A program made the translations under genes and the position numbers. 64,000 bases of DNA, taken from positions 3,596,001 to 3,660,000 of the forward strand of contig NZ_CP100756.1 in NCBI RefSeq assembly GCF_024266705.1. Direction: 5' to 3'. Positions 8,094 through 16,066 of this stretch are shown here, piece after piece. How positions within the stretch are numbered: position 1 is the stretch's first letter; the number at the start of each line of letters is the position of its first letter. The DNA comes from Natrinema gelatinilyticum. Lineage in GTDB: Archaea; Halobacteriota; Halobacteria; Halobacteriales; Natrialbaceae. The notes below the pieces were generated by a model. It made no database searches. It was not told where the DNA came from and saw only the letters and a program-made list of their open reading frames with translations.

Positions 8094-9158
8094 ATGCGAG
8101 CCGCCGTACTCGAAGAACATGGAGAACCACTCGTCGTCACCGATGTCGATTATCCCGAACCGGCGCCCGACCAGGTCGTCGTCGAAACCAAGGCGTGTGG
8201 GATCTGTCGGAGCGACTGGCACGCCTGGCAGGGCGACTGGGAGTGGATGGGTATCTCGCCCGAGTCGGGCCAGATATTTGGCCACGAGCCCGCGGGTGTC
8301 GTCTCCGAGGTGGGGGCCGACGTCGAGACCCTGAGCGAGGGTGACCGCGTCACCGTCCCGTTCCACCTTGGCGACGGCACCTGTCCGTACTGCCAGAACG
8401 GCCAGTCTAACGTCTGTGATACCGGGATACCGCTCGGCTTCATCGACGCCGCGCCTGGCGCATACGCCGAGGCCTTCCCCGTCCGCGAGGCGGATTTCAA
8501 CGCCACCAAGCTCCCCGACGGCGTCGAATACGAGGAGATGGCCGCGCTGGGCTGTCGCTTCATGACGGCCTACCACGGCATCGCCGACCGGGCGAACATC
8601 CGCCCCGGCGACGTCGTCGCCGTTCACGGCTGCGGCGGTGTCGGCCTCTCGGCAATCCACATCGCCAACGCCCTCGGCGCCATCCCGATCGCGGTCGACG
8701 TTCAGGAGGAGAAGCTCGACCGCGCCGAGAACCTGGGCGCCGCAGCCACCATCAACGGCGCCGAGATCGACGACGTCCCCGGCGAGGTCCAGGCCGCCAA
8801 CGACGGCCAGGGCGTCGACGTCGCCGTCGACGCACTCGGCATCCAGGAGACCTGCCACAACTCCGTGATGTCGCTTTGCAAGACCGGTACTCACGTCCAA
8901 ATCGGCCTCACCGAGGGTGACACCGCCGGTGAACTCTCGCTGCCCGTCGACATGATGACGCTCCAGGAGCTCAACTTCCACGGCTCCTACGGCATGCCCC
9001 TCAACCGCTACGAGGAGCTGTTCCGCCTCATCGAGCGCGGCACACTCGAACCGCAGAAGATCATCGGTCAGACGCTCTCGCTCGAGGACGCACCCGAAAC
9101 GCTGGCTTCGATGGACGACTACGAAACGGTCGGTATTCCAGTTATCACGGAATTTTGA
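8094..9158 (+). CDS. Zinc-dependent alcohol dehydrogenase family protein (MDR superfamily)
   Basis: A 354-aa medium-chain dehydrogenase. The catalytic-zinc motifs CGICRSD (Cys near residue 36) and GHEPAGVV are present. The structural-zinc loop reads GTCPYCQNGQSNVCDTG with three of the usual four cysteines; the first position is Asp. The nucleotide fold has GCGGVGLSAIHIANALG (about 180-196) and an acidic residue at the end of the next strand (AVDVQ), which favours NAD over NADP. It should oxidise or reduce an alcohol/aldehyde, but the substrate cannot be told from sequence. It is the only intact gene between 5.4 and 10.5 kb, with codon use like core genes. Confidence 0.88.
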   Translation: MRAAVLEEHGEPLVVTDVDYPEPAPDQVVVETKACGICRSDWHAWQGDWEWMGISPESGQIFGHEPAGVVSEVGADVETLSEGDRVTVPFHLGDGTCPYCQNGQSNVCDTGIPLGFIDAAPGAYAEAFPVREADFNATKLPDGVEYEEMAALGCRFMTAYHGIADRANIRPGDVVAVHGCGGVGLSAIHIANALGAIPIAVDVQEEKLDRAENLGAAATINGAEIDDVPGEVQAANDGQGVDVAVDALGIQETCHNSVMSLCKTGTHVQIGLTEGDTAGELSLPVDMMTLQELNFHGSYGMPLNRYEELFRLIERGTLEPQKIIGQTLSLEDAPETLASMDDYETVGIPVITEF

Positions 9159-9494
9159 GATATCGACGCTGGGTCGCCAGTTTCTGGACTCCGGCCGGTC
9201 CGCGTTCAGATTCGAGCAGGACGGCCTGCTGGACGGTCTGTTCTTCCGTCAGCGATCGTCTGACTTCGGTTGTGGGTGTATTCGGTCCGACTTTCGAAAC
9301 CCGGGCGGGCGGGAACCGCCCTGGGCGTGAGAGACATGAGCGCACTCGAAGCGGGGGCGAGTCCACGTCCGAGCGATCCGGGCACGAATGCACGCAATCG
9401 GCGTCCTAACACGTCGGTTGGGCCAAGCACGTACCCGACGGGGTGTTCCATCCCCGCACGTCGGCTAATGCACGTTTCGACCATTGTTATGCAG
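9159..9494. other. No clear gene downstream of the alcohol dehydrogenase
   Basis: A minus-strand opening from 9484 to 9206 begins 10 nt after the end of the pseudogene at 9495-9763. It reads like random arginine/proline-rich sequence and matches no family I know, so it is left unannotated. Confidence 0.4.
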
Positions 9495-9763
9495 TCAGTT
9501 GGCCGATGGTAGTGTCTCCAAACCTCCCGCAGGCACCGTGTAATTCGATAGTAGCTCTCTGCTACGATGGACCGACACGGACGCTTCGAGTTCGCCGTCC
9601 GGAGTGATATCGTGTTGGTCCGGCCGAAAAACGGTAGTAGCCCCGGTGTCGCGTCCGAGGACCACTAGAACGAGCCACTCGTCTAATTCGAATCCCCAGG
9701 GCTCTCTCGGGAATCTGTGGTGAAAGAGTCAGGAGACCGTTCGAGGAGACCGAATGACGACAT
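9495..9763 (-). pseudogene. Frameshifted small-protein gene (about 88 codons)
   Basis: From the ATG at 9763 the frame reads MSSFGLLERSPDSFTTDSRE and then fails. One frame away, from about 9715, it continues EPWGFELDEWLVLVVLGRDT, then VFRPDQHDITPDGELEASVS, and stops with TGA at 9495. The join falls in a GAGAGAG run, a typical slippage site. The second half has strong haloarchaeal character (acidic, beta-rich). The total length of 269 nt is not a multiple of three. The family is not recognised. Confidence 0.55.
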
Positions 9764-10516
9764 CGTACCATCCTTCCGACCCGGAATTGGTGGAACGGGT
9801 GGTATCTCGCCTCCGACGCCGACCGATTCCGCCGCTCGGGTGTAGAACAGACTACGGTCCTATCGGTATCGACGTGCTGCAGCCGTGACAACGGGGAACG
9901 TATCCGTCCAGAGCCGTGCGCCGCGGCTTGGAACCGAATCGCGGATGACGAACCGAGACGCGCGCTGAGTGACCGTCCAGCCGATGCGGCTACGAAACCC
10001 CTGAACTGTCGATCATGACTGGCAGGTGCGTGACCGTCAGTCGACGTGTCTCTATCAACAGAATGGGGAATCGATCGATGGCTCTCCGCCGTTCGAATAC
10101 GGGATTCGAACGACAGGGACGCAATACGTTAGGAATGTGTCAAGAGCAGCGAGGCGACGACAGGAGGACGAAGCGGCGATGGTGACGGATCGGTACTGAT
10201 GCCGAAATCTGATGTGGTACCAGTGGTACCCCTCCGATGAACTACCGAGGTAAGCAACTCATTTCCGCTCGTTTCACCGAGAAAGAGACGTTTTAGATGG
10301 CTTCAGTTGGTTCCCATATGTCGAAACTGATCCCATCGTAGTACTGTGATTATATGGTTCTTACGTCCGTTCTACCGGTATCGGTTGATTGCGTGTTCTT
10401 GCGGGACCTGCTCAAGACCCCACCGATGGCCGACCCTCGGGTAAGAATCCCATAGTCACTCATTCCGTTTGGTTACAAGCCGGATAACTACAACCGGTGC
10501 TATTAATCGAACAGAT
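9764..10516. other. Gene-free stretch before the zinc-ribbon gene
   Basis: No coding frame is supported here. GGTACC occurs twice, three bases apart, at about 10216-10230. The bases before 10517 (CTATTAAT) may be part of the promoter of the zinc-ribbon gene. Confidence 0.4.
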
Positions 10517-10732
10517 ATGATCACCTGTACAAACTGTGAAACGGCCCAGTTCCTGCAGATCACGCAGAGTCGCGTCTACTTCGAGGACGGCGAGATGATC
10601 AACGAAATCTCCGAAACCTACGAGTGTACCTTATGTGGCGCAACCGGTCGGTACGTCTACGACGACGACTGCAACGAGGAGACGATCACGGGCGACGTCG
10701 AACACACGACCGAACGTCCGAAGTACGCCTGA
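10517..10732 (+). CDS. Small haloarchaeal zinc-ribbon protein (71 aa)
   Basis: The start is set at ATG 10517, because translation from further upstream would add residues unlike the rest. The 71-aa product begins MITCTNCETAQF and has a second knuckle CTLCGATGRYVYDDDC. Cys-x2-Cys pairs about 45 residues apart make a zinc ribbon. The spacer is acidic and beta-rich (VYFEDGEMINEISETYEC). Such proteins are common in haloarchaea and the function is generally unknown. It converges on gvpM but is not obviously part of the gas-vesicle cluster. Confidence 0.75.
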   Translation: MITCTNCETAQFLQITQSRVYFEDGEMINEISETYECTLCGATGRYVYDDDCNEETITGDVEHTTERPKYA

Positions 10733-10828
10733 CGAGTAGCCCCCGTCCGGGGGCGTCGTCGATTCGAAGCATTGACCAGTCCCGAATCACAGTGGTGTTC
10801 GTCTCGCGCTCTCTTCGATCCAATCCTG

Positions 10829-11152
10829 TTACTTCCCCTCTCCGTTCCGGTCTCGATTCTCGCCGCCAGAACGGTCGGTGGTCCGTTCAACCGGCTCCTC
10901 ATGGTTCCGTCTCGACCCCGACCTGCCGTGCTGTCGGCGGCTGACGGCGTTGGCTCGGCGGCTGGCATCCCACCGTTCGAAGAGGCCGTACTCTGTCATG
11001 GTTTCCATGCCCGCAATCGCGGCCGTGAGTTTGATCCCGATGAGCGGAATATCCGCGACCGAAACGATCACGTCCGCGCGCAGAACCGCGCCGTCTCTCA
11101 GCAACACGTCGAGAACGTCGACCAACGCCTCGTCGTTTTTCTGCGGTCTCAC
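10829..11152 (-). CDS. gvpM: Gas vesicle protein GvpM
   Basis: A 107-aa protein of the GvpA/J/M family. The core ALVDVLDVLLRDGAVLRADV followed by IVSVADIPLIGIKLTAAIAG mirrors the hydrophobic alpha-beta-beta-alpha body of GvpA. The C-terminus is a hydrophilic Arg/Glu tail. GvpM is an accessory protein of the early assembly step and interacts with GvpL and other minor Gvps. It is the last gene of the leftward gvp operon and its ATG overlaps the gvpL stop by 4 nt. Confidence 0.93.
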   Translation of the reverse strand: MRPQKNDEALVDVLDVLLRDGAVLRADVIVSVADIPLIGIKLTAAIAGMETMTEYGLFERWDASRRANAVSRRQHGRSGSRRNHEEPVERTTDRSGGENRDRNGEGK

Positions 11153-12102
11153 AGTTGTTGATTCCCCCGTTCGTTCGAAACGTTCTGTCCGTCGTCACCG
11201 CCCAATTCCGGCGCGAACGTGTACGGTGGCCACGGCCCCGTGAATCTGACTTCGAGTCCATCGGTCGCCGCCACGTCGTCGAGTATCGACCCGATCGCCG
11301 ATTCGTCGTCCTCGTGGGCCAGGAGGGTGAGTCGACAGAGCGTTTCGCCGCCGTCGGACCCGCCGGCATCGCCGCTCGAGCGAGCACTGCTTCCGGTCAC
11401 CTCCTCGTTGAGCGATGCGTTCGGCGATCGCTCGAGCGCGTGGACTTCCCGGACCTCGCCGGTCAGACGCTCCTGGACGCCGGCGGTGAGCGACTCCCGA
11501 CGGGCCGCCCGACGCTCGGCGAGTCGCTCGTCGAACTTCTTCTCGAGGAGGTATGCCGTTCCCTCGTCGGCGTTTCCGATCCGTTCCTCGAGTTCGCGCA
11601 GTCGGTCGTCGCTTTCGATCAGCGTCTTTTCGTCGATCGGGTCGACCTCCACGACCTCGACGCGGTACTCCCAGTGATCGGCCAGCCCCGAAAGCGCTTG
11701 CTCGAGCGTGTCTCGCTCCGTTCGAAGCCATTCCCTGACGGCGTCGTCGTCACCCCTGAGAATCGTATCGAACCGGAACGGGATCGGCGTCCCGAACGCC
11801 TGACCGGCCTCGTCCACAACAGTCTGATGGCGGACGAGCCAGCGTCTGAGCTGGGCGAGATCCGCCGAGTCATAGATCTCATCGCACGCGTGGACCACGG
11901 CCCCGATCCCGTCGTTGACCACGACGGAAACCGGTTCGCCGTCGACGCCGGTGGTCTCGAGGCCGGCACCCGCGTCGGCGCGCACGACACAGTAGAGGTA
12001 CCGTCCCTCGTCGATGGCCGGCAGTTCAGCCGTGTCGTCGGTCGGCCACTCGTCGACCGACTCGCTGCCGCTGGCGAGACGGTCAGCGTCTGGGTCGCTC
12101 AC
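11149..12102 (-). CDS. gvpL: Gas vesicle protein GvpL
   Basis: A 317-aa GvpF/GvpL family protein. The opening YLYCVVRADAGAGLETTGVD and the closing VRFTGPWPPYTFAPE are the two family signatures. A helical Arg/Glu-rich middle (LLEKKFDERLAERRAARRES) lies between them. GvpL is thought to organise the accessory assembly complex. It overlaps gvpK upstream and gvpM downstream by 4 nt each, so the three are probably translationally coupled. Confidence 0.93.
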   Translation of the reverse strand: MSDPDADRLASGSESVDEWPTDDTAELPAIDEGRYLYCVVRADAGAGLETTGVDGEPVSVVVNDGIGAVVHACDEIYDSADLAQLRRWLVRHQTVVDEAGQAFGTPIPFRFDTILRGDDDAVREWLRTERDTLEQALSGLADHWEYRVEVVEVDPIDEKTLIESDDRLRELEERIGNADEGTAYLLEKKFDERLAERRAARRESLTAGVQERLTGEVREVHALERSPNASLNEEVTGSSARSSGDAGGSDGGETLCRLTLLAHEDDESAIGSILDDVAATDGLEVRFTGPWPPYTFAPELGGDDGQNVSNERGNQQL

Positions 12103-12443
12103 TCGCGTTCACCTCCGAAGACGGAATAGCCGGGTTTCCGATCTGCGGTGGGCTCGCTCTGAAGCCGTTCGATCGCGTCGTCGACCAGCCCGTCCAGATC
12201 GCCCCGTAACTCGTCGACGCCGGATTCGATCCCCTCGTCGGCTTTGAGCTGGTCGATCTCGGCTTCGATCCTCGCGAGCTGACTACCGAGCCGTTCGATC
12301 TCGTCCTCGGAGAGCGTCCCCGAATCCATGCGTCGGACCGCCTCGCGCTCAAGGGCGTCGATCAGGAGTTCGACGACGGTGATAACCAGGGTCATGAGTC
12401 CCTGTCGTGCGTCCTCTCCGTCGCCGACGTCGATACTGGTCAG
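12099..12443 (-). CDS. gvpK: Gas vesicle protein GvpK (probable CTG start)
   Basis: The GvpK family core is clear: LVITVVELLIDALEREAVRR, GTLSEDEIERLGSQLARIEA, DELRGDLDGLVDDAIERLQ. An ATG at 12395 would remove the first 16 residues (TSIDVGDGEDARQGL), which GvpK homologues have. The frame upstream is blocked by TGA at once, and the only start that keeps them is a CTG at 12443. It overlaps the gvpJ stop as CTGA, just as ATGA joins the other genes here. Length is 114 aa from CTG or 98 aa from ATG. GvpK is required for vesicle formation. Confidence 0.85.
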   Translation of the reverse strand: MTSIDVGDGEDARQGLMTLVITVVELLIDALEREAVRRMDSGTLSEDEIERLGSQLARIEAEIDQLKADEGIESGVDELRGDLDGLVDDAIERLQSEPTADRKPGYSVFGGERE

Positions 12444-12892
12444 GAGTCTTCACCCCCCGATTCGACCTGCGCCTCGGCGATGGATTCGTCCGCTTCGGAT
12501 TCGTCGGCTTCCGATTCCGTGTCGCCCTCGCTCTCGGCCTCCTCCGGTTCGTCGGTTCCGTTTTCGTCGTCGGCGTTTGGCTCGTCGGCCGTCGTGACAT
12601 TGACGCCACGCGTGGGATCGATCACCGGATTTGGCCGGTCCGTCTCGGCGAGTTCGGGCTCGTCGACCGCCGCAGCGACGCGCTCCATGTCCGTCCCCTC
12701 AGGGAATTCGAGGCCGTACTTCGCCGCAGTTTCGAACGACGCGATGGCGGCACGGACTTGCACGCCGAGCAATTGCGTGTCGCCGATCGAGACGGCGATA
12801 TCGGCATTGATGACGATCCCCTTGTCGAGCAGCATCTCGACTACTTCGGCGAGGTCCGCCTTCTGACGGCTCGGCTGAAACTCGTCAACCAT
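12440..12892 (-). CDS. gvpJ: Gas vesicle protein GvpJ
   Basis: A GvpA-related protein of 150 aa. The ATG at 12892 is preferred to the GTG at 12901 because GGAGGTGA sits 7-14 nt before it. The conserved body reads LAEVVEMLLDKGIVINADIA, SIGDTQLLGVQVRAAIASFE and AAKYGLEFPEGTDMERV. After residue 90 comes a long Glu/Asp/Ser-rich tail (EEAESEGDTESEADESEADE). GvpJ is a minor structural or nucleating protein in the known minimal gene set. Confidence 0.92.
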   Translation of the reverse strand: MVDEFQPSRQKADLAEVVEMLLDKGIVINADIAVSIGDTQLLGVQVRAAIASFETAAKYGLEFPEGTDMERVAAAVDEPELAETDRPNPVIDPTRGVNVTTADEPNADDENGTDEPEEAESEGDTESEADESEADESIAEAQVESGGEDS

Positions 12893-12986
12893 TGTCCTCA
12901 CCTCCGGTACCGGCCGCGTTTGGATTCCTGTTGGTCGTCTGTCTCACACGATCGCTTCGTCGTCGGCACGGTTGTCGGTCAGTCAT
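12885..12986 (-). CDS. Tiny basic ORF between the 296-aa gene and gvpJ (possible vestigial gvpI)
   Basis: Thirty-three codons, MTDRQPCRRRSDRVRQTTNR followed by a Gly/Asn-rich end. Its ATG overlaps the end of the 296-aa gene (ATGACTGA) and its stop overlaps the start of gvpJ, so it fills the gap exactly as a real operon member would. GvpI proteins are small and very basic and occupy this position in other haloarchaea, but they are longer. It could be a reduced gvpI or a chance opening. Confidence 0.35.
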   Translation of the reverse strand: MTDRQPCRRRSDRVRQTTNRNPNAAGTGGEDNG

Positions 12987-13869
12987 CGTTCTGTCTCCGT
13001 CGTTCTCGCTCGAGTTCGAATCGGCGGCCGTAGATTCGCTTCCGCGTCGGCGCGGTAGAAAGTTTGACCGCCTGTGGGACCGTCGAGTAGCGTGCGCCAC
13101 CGCCGATGTCCGACCGGTCGATCGGTATCGTCGACGCAGCCGTCGGATTACGCGAGTTCGTGCTCGTATCCTGGCGGCGCATCTTCTCGCGGTTGAACTC
13201 GTAGAGCCGTTCGAACTGTTCGTGGGTCTCCAGTAGCGCCGCGCGGAAGGCGTCGATGCCTTCTATCGCCTGCCGCTGAATGGCCGCCTGATACGCTTCG
13301 GGATCGTCCGCGATGTCGATATCGCCGAGGGCCTCCCTCGCGGTGTCAGTCGCCTCTCCGGTCGTCCCGAGGAGGTCGCCGTCGTCGTCGGTCGCGAGTT
13401 CCGAGACGGTCTGCTCGACCGTTCCGGCGTCGGCACTGTCCGATAGGTCGTCGAGTGCGTCGTCTAGCTCTCGCTTTTCCTCCCAGAGTTCGGTCAGGTC
13501 CGACGCGTTCCAGGTTTCAAGCAGGTCAATCGCGTCTAACAATTCCCCGAAGTCGACGAGTTCAGTCGCGTCTCCCTCGTCGGCCAGCACCTCGGGAACG
13601 CTGCCGACCTCGAACGCGTCCACGAGTTCCTCCTCGTCTATCGCCTCAGGCAGGTCGCCTACGTCCATCGCCTCGAGCAGTTCACCGACCTCCTCGACGA
13701 CTCGCACGAGGGCGTCGACGTCACCGATCACCGACTCGATGGTGTCGTCGTCGAGGTCCTCGATGTCATCGCTGTCACCGAGCGTCTCCGAAAGTCGCTC
13801 GAGGCTCTCGGCGCCGTTCGCGAGTAGTCCGTCGAACGTCTCCTCGCCCTCGCTCCCGTCGTCGCTCAT
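12979..13869 (-). CDS. Uncharacterised gas-vesicle-operon protein, acidic with a basic tail (gvpI position)
   Basis: A 296-aa protein between gvpH and gvpJ. Its ATG overlaps the gvpH stop by 4 nt. Residues 1-220 are extremely acidic, with repeating Leu-Asp/Glu helices (DLDDDTIESVIGDVDALVRV, EVGELLEAMDVGDLPEAIDE) and no transmembrane segment. The last 70 residues turn basic (NREKMRRQDTS; PTRKRIYGRRFELERERRRQ). No family I know matches. GvpI, expected here, is short and basic, so the tail might be a GvpI-like part joined to a new acidic domain; that is a guess. The position makes a role in vesicle assembly likely. Confidence 0.7.
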   Translation of the reverse strand: MSDDGSEGEETFDGLLANGAESLERLSETLGDSDDIEDLDDDTIESVIGDVDALVRVVEEVGELLEAMDVGDLPEAIDEEELVDAFEVGSVPEVLADEGDATELVDFGELLDAIDLLETWNASDLTELWEEKRELDDALDDLSDSADAGTVEQTVSELATDDDGDLLGTTGEATDTAREALGDIDIADDPEAYQAAIQRQAIEGIDAFRAALLETHEQFERLYEFNREKMRRQDTSTNSRNPTAASTIPIDRSDIGGGARYSTVPQAVKLSTAPTRKRIYGRRFELERERRRQNDD

Positions 13870-14420
13870 CGCTCGTCTCCTGCCTCGTCACCGTCGTTCT
13901 CCGGACGGACCTGTACGGTGAGGACACCGTTTTTGATTCTCGCCCGTGACGAGGTCTCGCGCCAGGGAACCGCCACGCGGTCGAGTTCGCGGCCCTCGAC
14001 CGCGATGACCAGGTCGGCGTCGTCGAAACCGACCGTGACGTCGTCCGGATCGACACCGGGGACGTCCACGGTGACGAGCAGTTCGTCGTCGTGGGTCCGC
14101 GTCGCCACGTGGTGATCGCTCGAGGGACCTGACGACCGAATCCGTCGCGTTCGCGGCTGGCCAGCGTCGCGATCGCGGTCCGTTTCCTCGCCGAACGGCC
14201 AGTCGTCCGCCGACAGCTCGTCGCCTGTTCGGATCGAGACGTCGTAATCGAAGACGGCCTGATCGCTCCAGCGGCGATCGGATCTCGACGTCGATCCGCT
14301 CTCGAGCGATTCGAGGGCTGACAGGAGACTCGAAAGCCAATTGTCGCTCCTGTCAGCGTACCGGTCGTCGTGGTCGGGATCCGATTCGTCACGGTCGTCG
14401 TCCGGGAATTTCTCACTCAT
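13866..14420 (-). CDS. gvpH: Gas vesicle protein GvpH (Hsp20-like)
   Basis: A 184-aa protein whose last 90 residues form an Hsp20/alpha-crystallin-like domain. It reads DELLVTVDVPGVDPDDVTV, then DADLVIAVEGRELDRV, then the family-typical RARIKNGVLTVQVRPEND. The N-terminal half is acidic and low in complexity. GvpH is a non-essential chaperone-like helper of the gvpF-M group. It shares one base (TAATG) with the stop of gvpG. Confidence 0.9.
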   Translation of the reverse strand: MSEKFPDDDRDESDPDHDDRYADRSDNWLSSLLSALESLESGSTSRSDRRWSDQAVFDYDVSIRTGDELSADDWPFGEETDRDRDAGQPRTRRIRSSGPSSDHHVATRTHDDELLVTVDVPGVDPDDVTVGFDDADLVIAVEGRELDRVAVPWRETSSRARIKNGVLTVQVRPENDGDEAGDER

Positions 14421-14674
14421 TATCGTTTCACCTCTACACGGCCGCTCGAGAGCCGCTCGTGGACGTCGCGGGCCGTCTCGAGTTCAGTCTCGAGTTCTTC
14501 CTTGCGCCGTCGGTACTCTGCCCTGGAGCGTTCGCCGAGTTCGTACAACAACTGGTTCTCCTTGAGGTCGTCTTCGATTGCCTCGACGTCGTACATCTCG
14601 TCGAGAGCGATGGAGTGAAGCGCATCGACGATGCCGACGAACGGACGAAAGAGGAGGTCATCGAGGACGAACAT
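14420..14674 (-). CDS. gvpG: Gas vesicle protein GvpG
   Basis: An 84-aa protein with the GvpG signature near the start (LDDLLFRPFVGIVDALHSIA). A charged helix follows (ENQLLYELGERSRAEYRRRK), then ETELETARDVHERL. GvpG belongs to the accessory set required for vesicle assembly. It starts 2 nt after the gvpF stop. Confidence 0.93.
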   Translation of the reverse strand: MFVLDDLLFRPFVGIVDALHSIALDEMYDVEAIEDDLKENQLLYELGERSRAEYRRRKEELETELETARDVHERLSSGRVEVKR

Positions 14675-14676
14675 GG

Positions 14677-15300
14677 TTATCGTTGAGCTCCGATTTTTAC
14701 GTCGACGAAGCTGTAGGGCGCGAACGGGCCCGTATACTGAACCAGCAGTTCGTCGTGATCGGCTTCGAAGTCAGCGACAGCTTCGTCGAAGGTCTCCCGA
14801 TCGTCCTCGTCGACGAGATACGACCGGTTGAGCACGAGTCGATCGCTGAACAGGCCGTTTTCGACGGATTGTACGGCGATGGGATCGAACTGGTCTTCGG
14901 CCTCGGCTTCGACCTCGTCGGAGTCGACGTCGGCGCCCTCCTCGCGAACGAGTTTGAGACCGAGTTCCACCGTGCCCTCTATATCGTTCATCGCGCGCCG
15001 AAACGCGGGTCGCGCACCTCGCAGGACGTTCTTCAGTTCCCGATCGCCCTCGAAGGCCATCCCGAACTGCATCGGCACGACTGTCGTACCGCCGTCATAT
15101 TCCATGATCTCGCGGAGAACGTCGTCGTGTATCTGGGCGTCTTCGTCGGTCTCATCGGGATCGGTCGTGTCGATATCGGAAACGACCGCGCCGAGTCGCC
15201 GATGGGAGATCGTGTACACTCGCTCGGCGTCCGCAACGGCCTCGGTATCGAACTCGACGTCGTCTGCTTCGACCACGCCGTACACGTACCGGTTACTCAT
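14677..15300 (-). CDS. gvpF: Gas vesicle protein GvpF
   Basis: A 207-aa GvpF/L family protein, shorter than GvpL. Signatures are the opening NRYVYGVVEADD, the middle TTVVPMQFGMAFEGDRELKN and the end QYTGPFAPYSFVDVKIG. GvpF is the accessory protein reported to bind GvpA and is needed for assembly. It is the first gene of the leftward operon and is divergent from gvpA. Confidence 0.94.
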   Translation of the reverse strand: MSNRYVYGVVEADDVEFDTEAVADAERVYTISHRRLGAVVSDIDTTDPDETDEDAQIHDDVLREIMEYDGGTTVVPMQFGMAFEGDRELKNVLRGARPAFRRAMNDIEGTVELGLKLVREEGADVDSDEVEAEAEDQFDPIAVQSVENGLFSDRLVLNRSYLVDEDDRETFDEAVADFEADHDELLVQYTGPFAPYSFVDVKIGAQR

Positions 15301-15778
15301 CGCGGATCACCCGTTGAGCCCGACGCAGGACCTCGATTCGCGTCCGACGAACGGGGCCCGCTACGGACCCGTCGCCGAAACCCGCCGGTCGTTGGACGCG
15401 CACGTACTCCGTCGACTCGATCGATGGTGGGCCAGATGGATGACATGGTGCTGCGATAGTCATGACCTCGTGCCGTCGTCTCGACGCTGGTACTCGTACC
15501 GTCACCACGGCGCCGTGAAGTATTCTCGAGTGACTTCACAGGTAATTGATCACCGTGGCTGGTTACGGTGGTGCTTGCAGTCGCAGCCTCTCGCACTACC
15601 CGGCTCGGGACCTCTCACACCACTCTGGCGGAGAAGCGTTTCCCGTGACCCCAACGAGAGAGCCGCCTGGATGGCCCCGACGTGGACGCAGTGCGGTAAT
15701 CCCGCTATCCGCGGCGCTCAGCCACTTGCAATCGCAGACGAAGCCGTGTTACGAGGTGGCGACCAAGCCGGAATCGCT
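15301..15778. promoter_or_regulatory. Divergent gvpF/gvpA control region
   Basis: This 478-bp stretch between the divergent gvpF and gvpA starts must hold both promoters. I see no strong TATA box at the ideal distance from either start. A short inverted repeat (GGTAATTGATCACC, about 15541-15554) lies near the middle. No gvpD or gvpE gene, the usual repressor/activator pair, is present in the window. Confidence 0.45.
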
Positions 15779-16060
15779 ATGGTACAACGAAGACCGGAGT
15801 CATCGAGCCTCGCAGAAGTACTCGACCGCGTCCTCGACAAGGGCGTCGTCATCGACGTCTGGGCACGGATCTCCGTCGTCGGGATCGAACTACTGACGAT
15901 AGAGGCTCGCGTCGTGGTCGCCTCGGTCGACACCTTCCTGCACTACGCGGAGGAGATCGCGAAAATTGAGCAAGCGACGGCGGAGGGTGACGTCGAGGAA
16001 CTCGAGGAACTCGAGGTCGAGACGCGCCCAGAATCGTCGCCGAAGTCGACGACTGAGTAA
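15779..16060 (+). CDS. gvpA: Gas vesicle major structural protein GvpA
   Basis: A 93-aa protein. The start at ATG 15779 gives the standard N-terminus MVQRRPESSSLAEVLDRVLD. The invariant body follows: VIDVWARISVVGIELLTIEA, then RVVVASVDTFLHYAEEIAK. The C-terminal 25 residues are an acidic tail (EGDVEELEELEVETRPESS). GvpA polymerises into the ribs of the gas vesicle wall. It heads the rightward gvpA-N-O group; gvpN follows after 6 nt, so no gvpC lies between. Confidence 0.97.
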   Translation: MVQRRPESSSLAEVLDRVLDKGVVIDVWARISVVGIELLTIEARVVVASVDTFLHYAEEIAKIEQATAEGDVEELEELEVETRPESSPKSTTE

Positions 16061-16066
16061 CACCCA

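Noticed and set aside
8022..8981. 319-codon minus-strand frame across the alcohol dehydrogenase
   Set aside because: Antisense shadow of a gene with complete catalytic motifs.
9206..9484. 92-codon minus-strand frame after the small pseudogene
   Set aside because: Arg/Pro/Ser-rich sequence without family features; probably a GC-rich shadow or relic.
14578..15459. 293-codon plus-strand frame across gvpF
   Set aside because: It is the antisense shadow of gvpF, whose family signatures are clear on the other strand.
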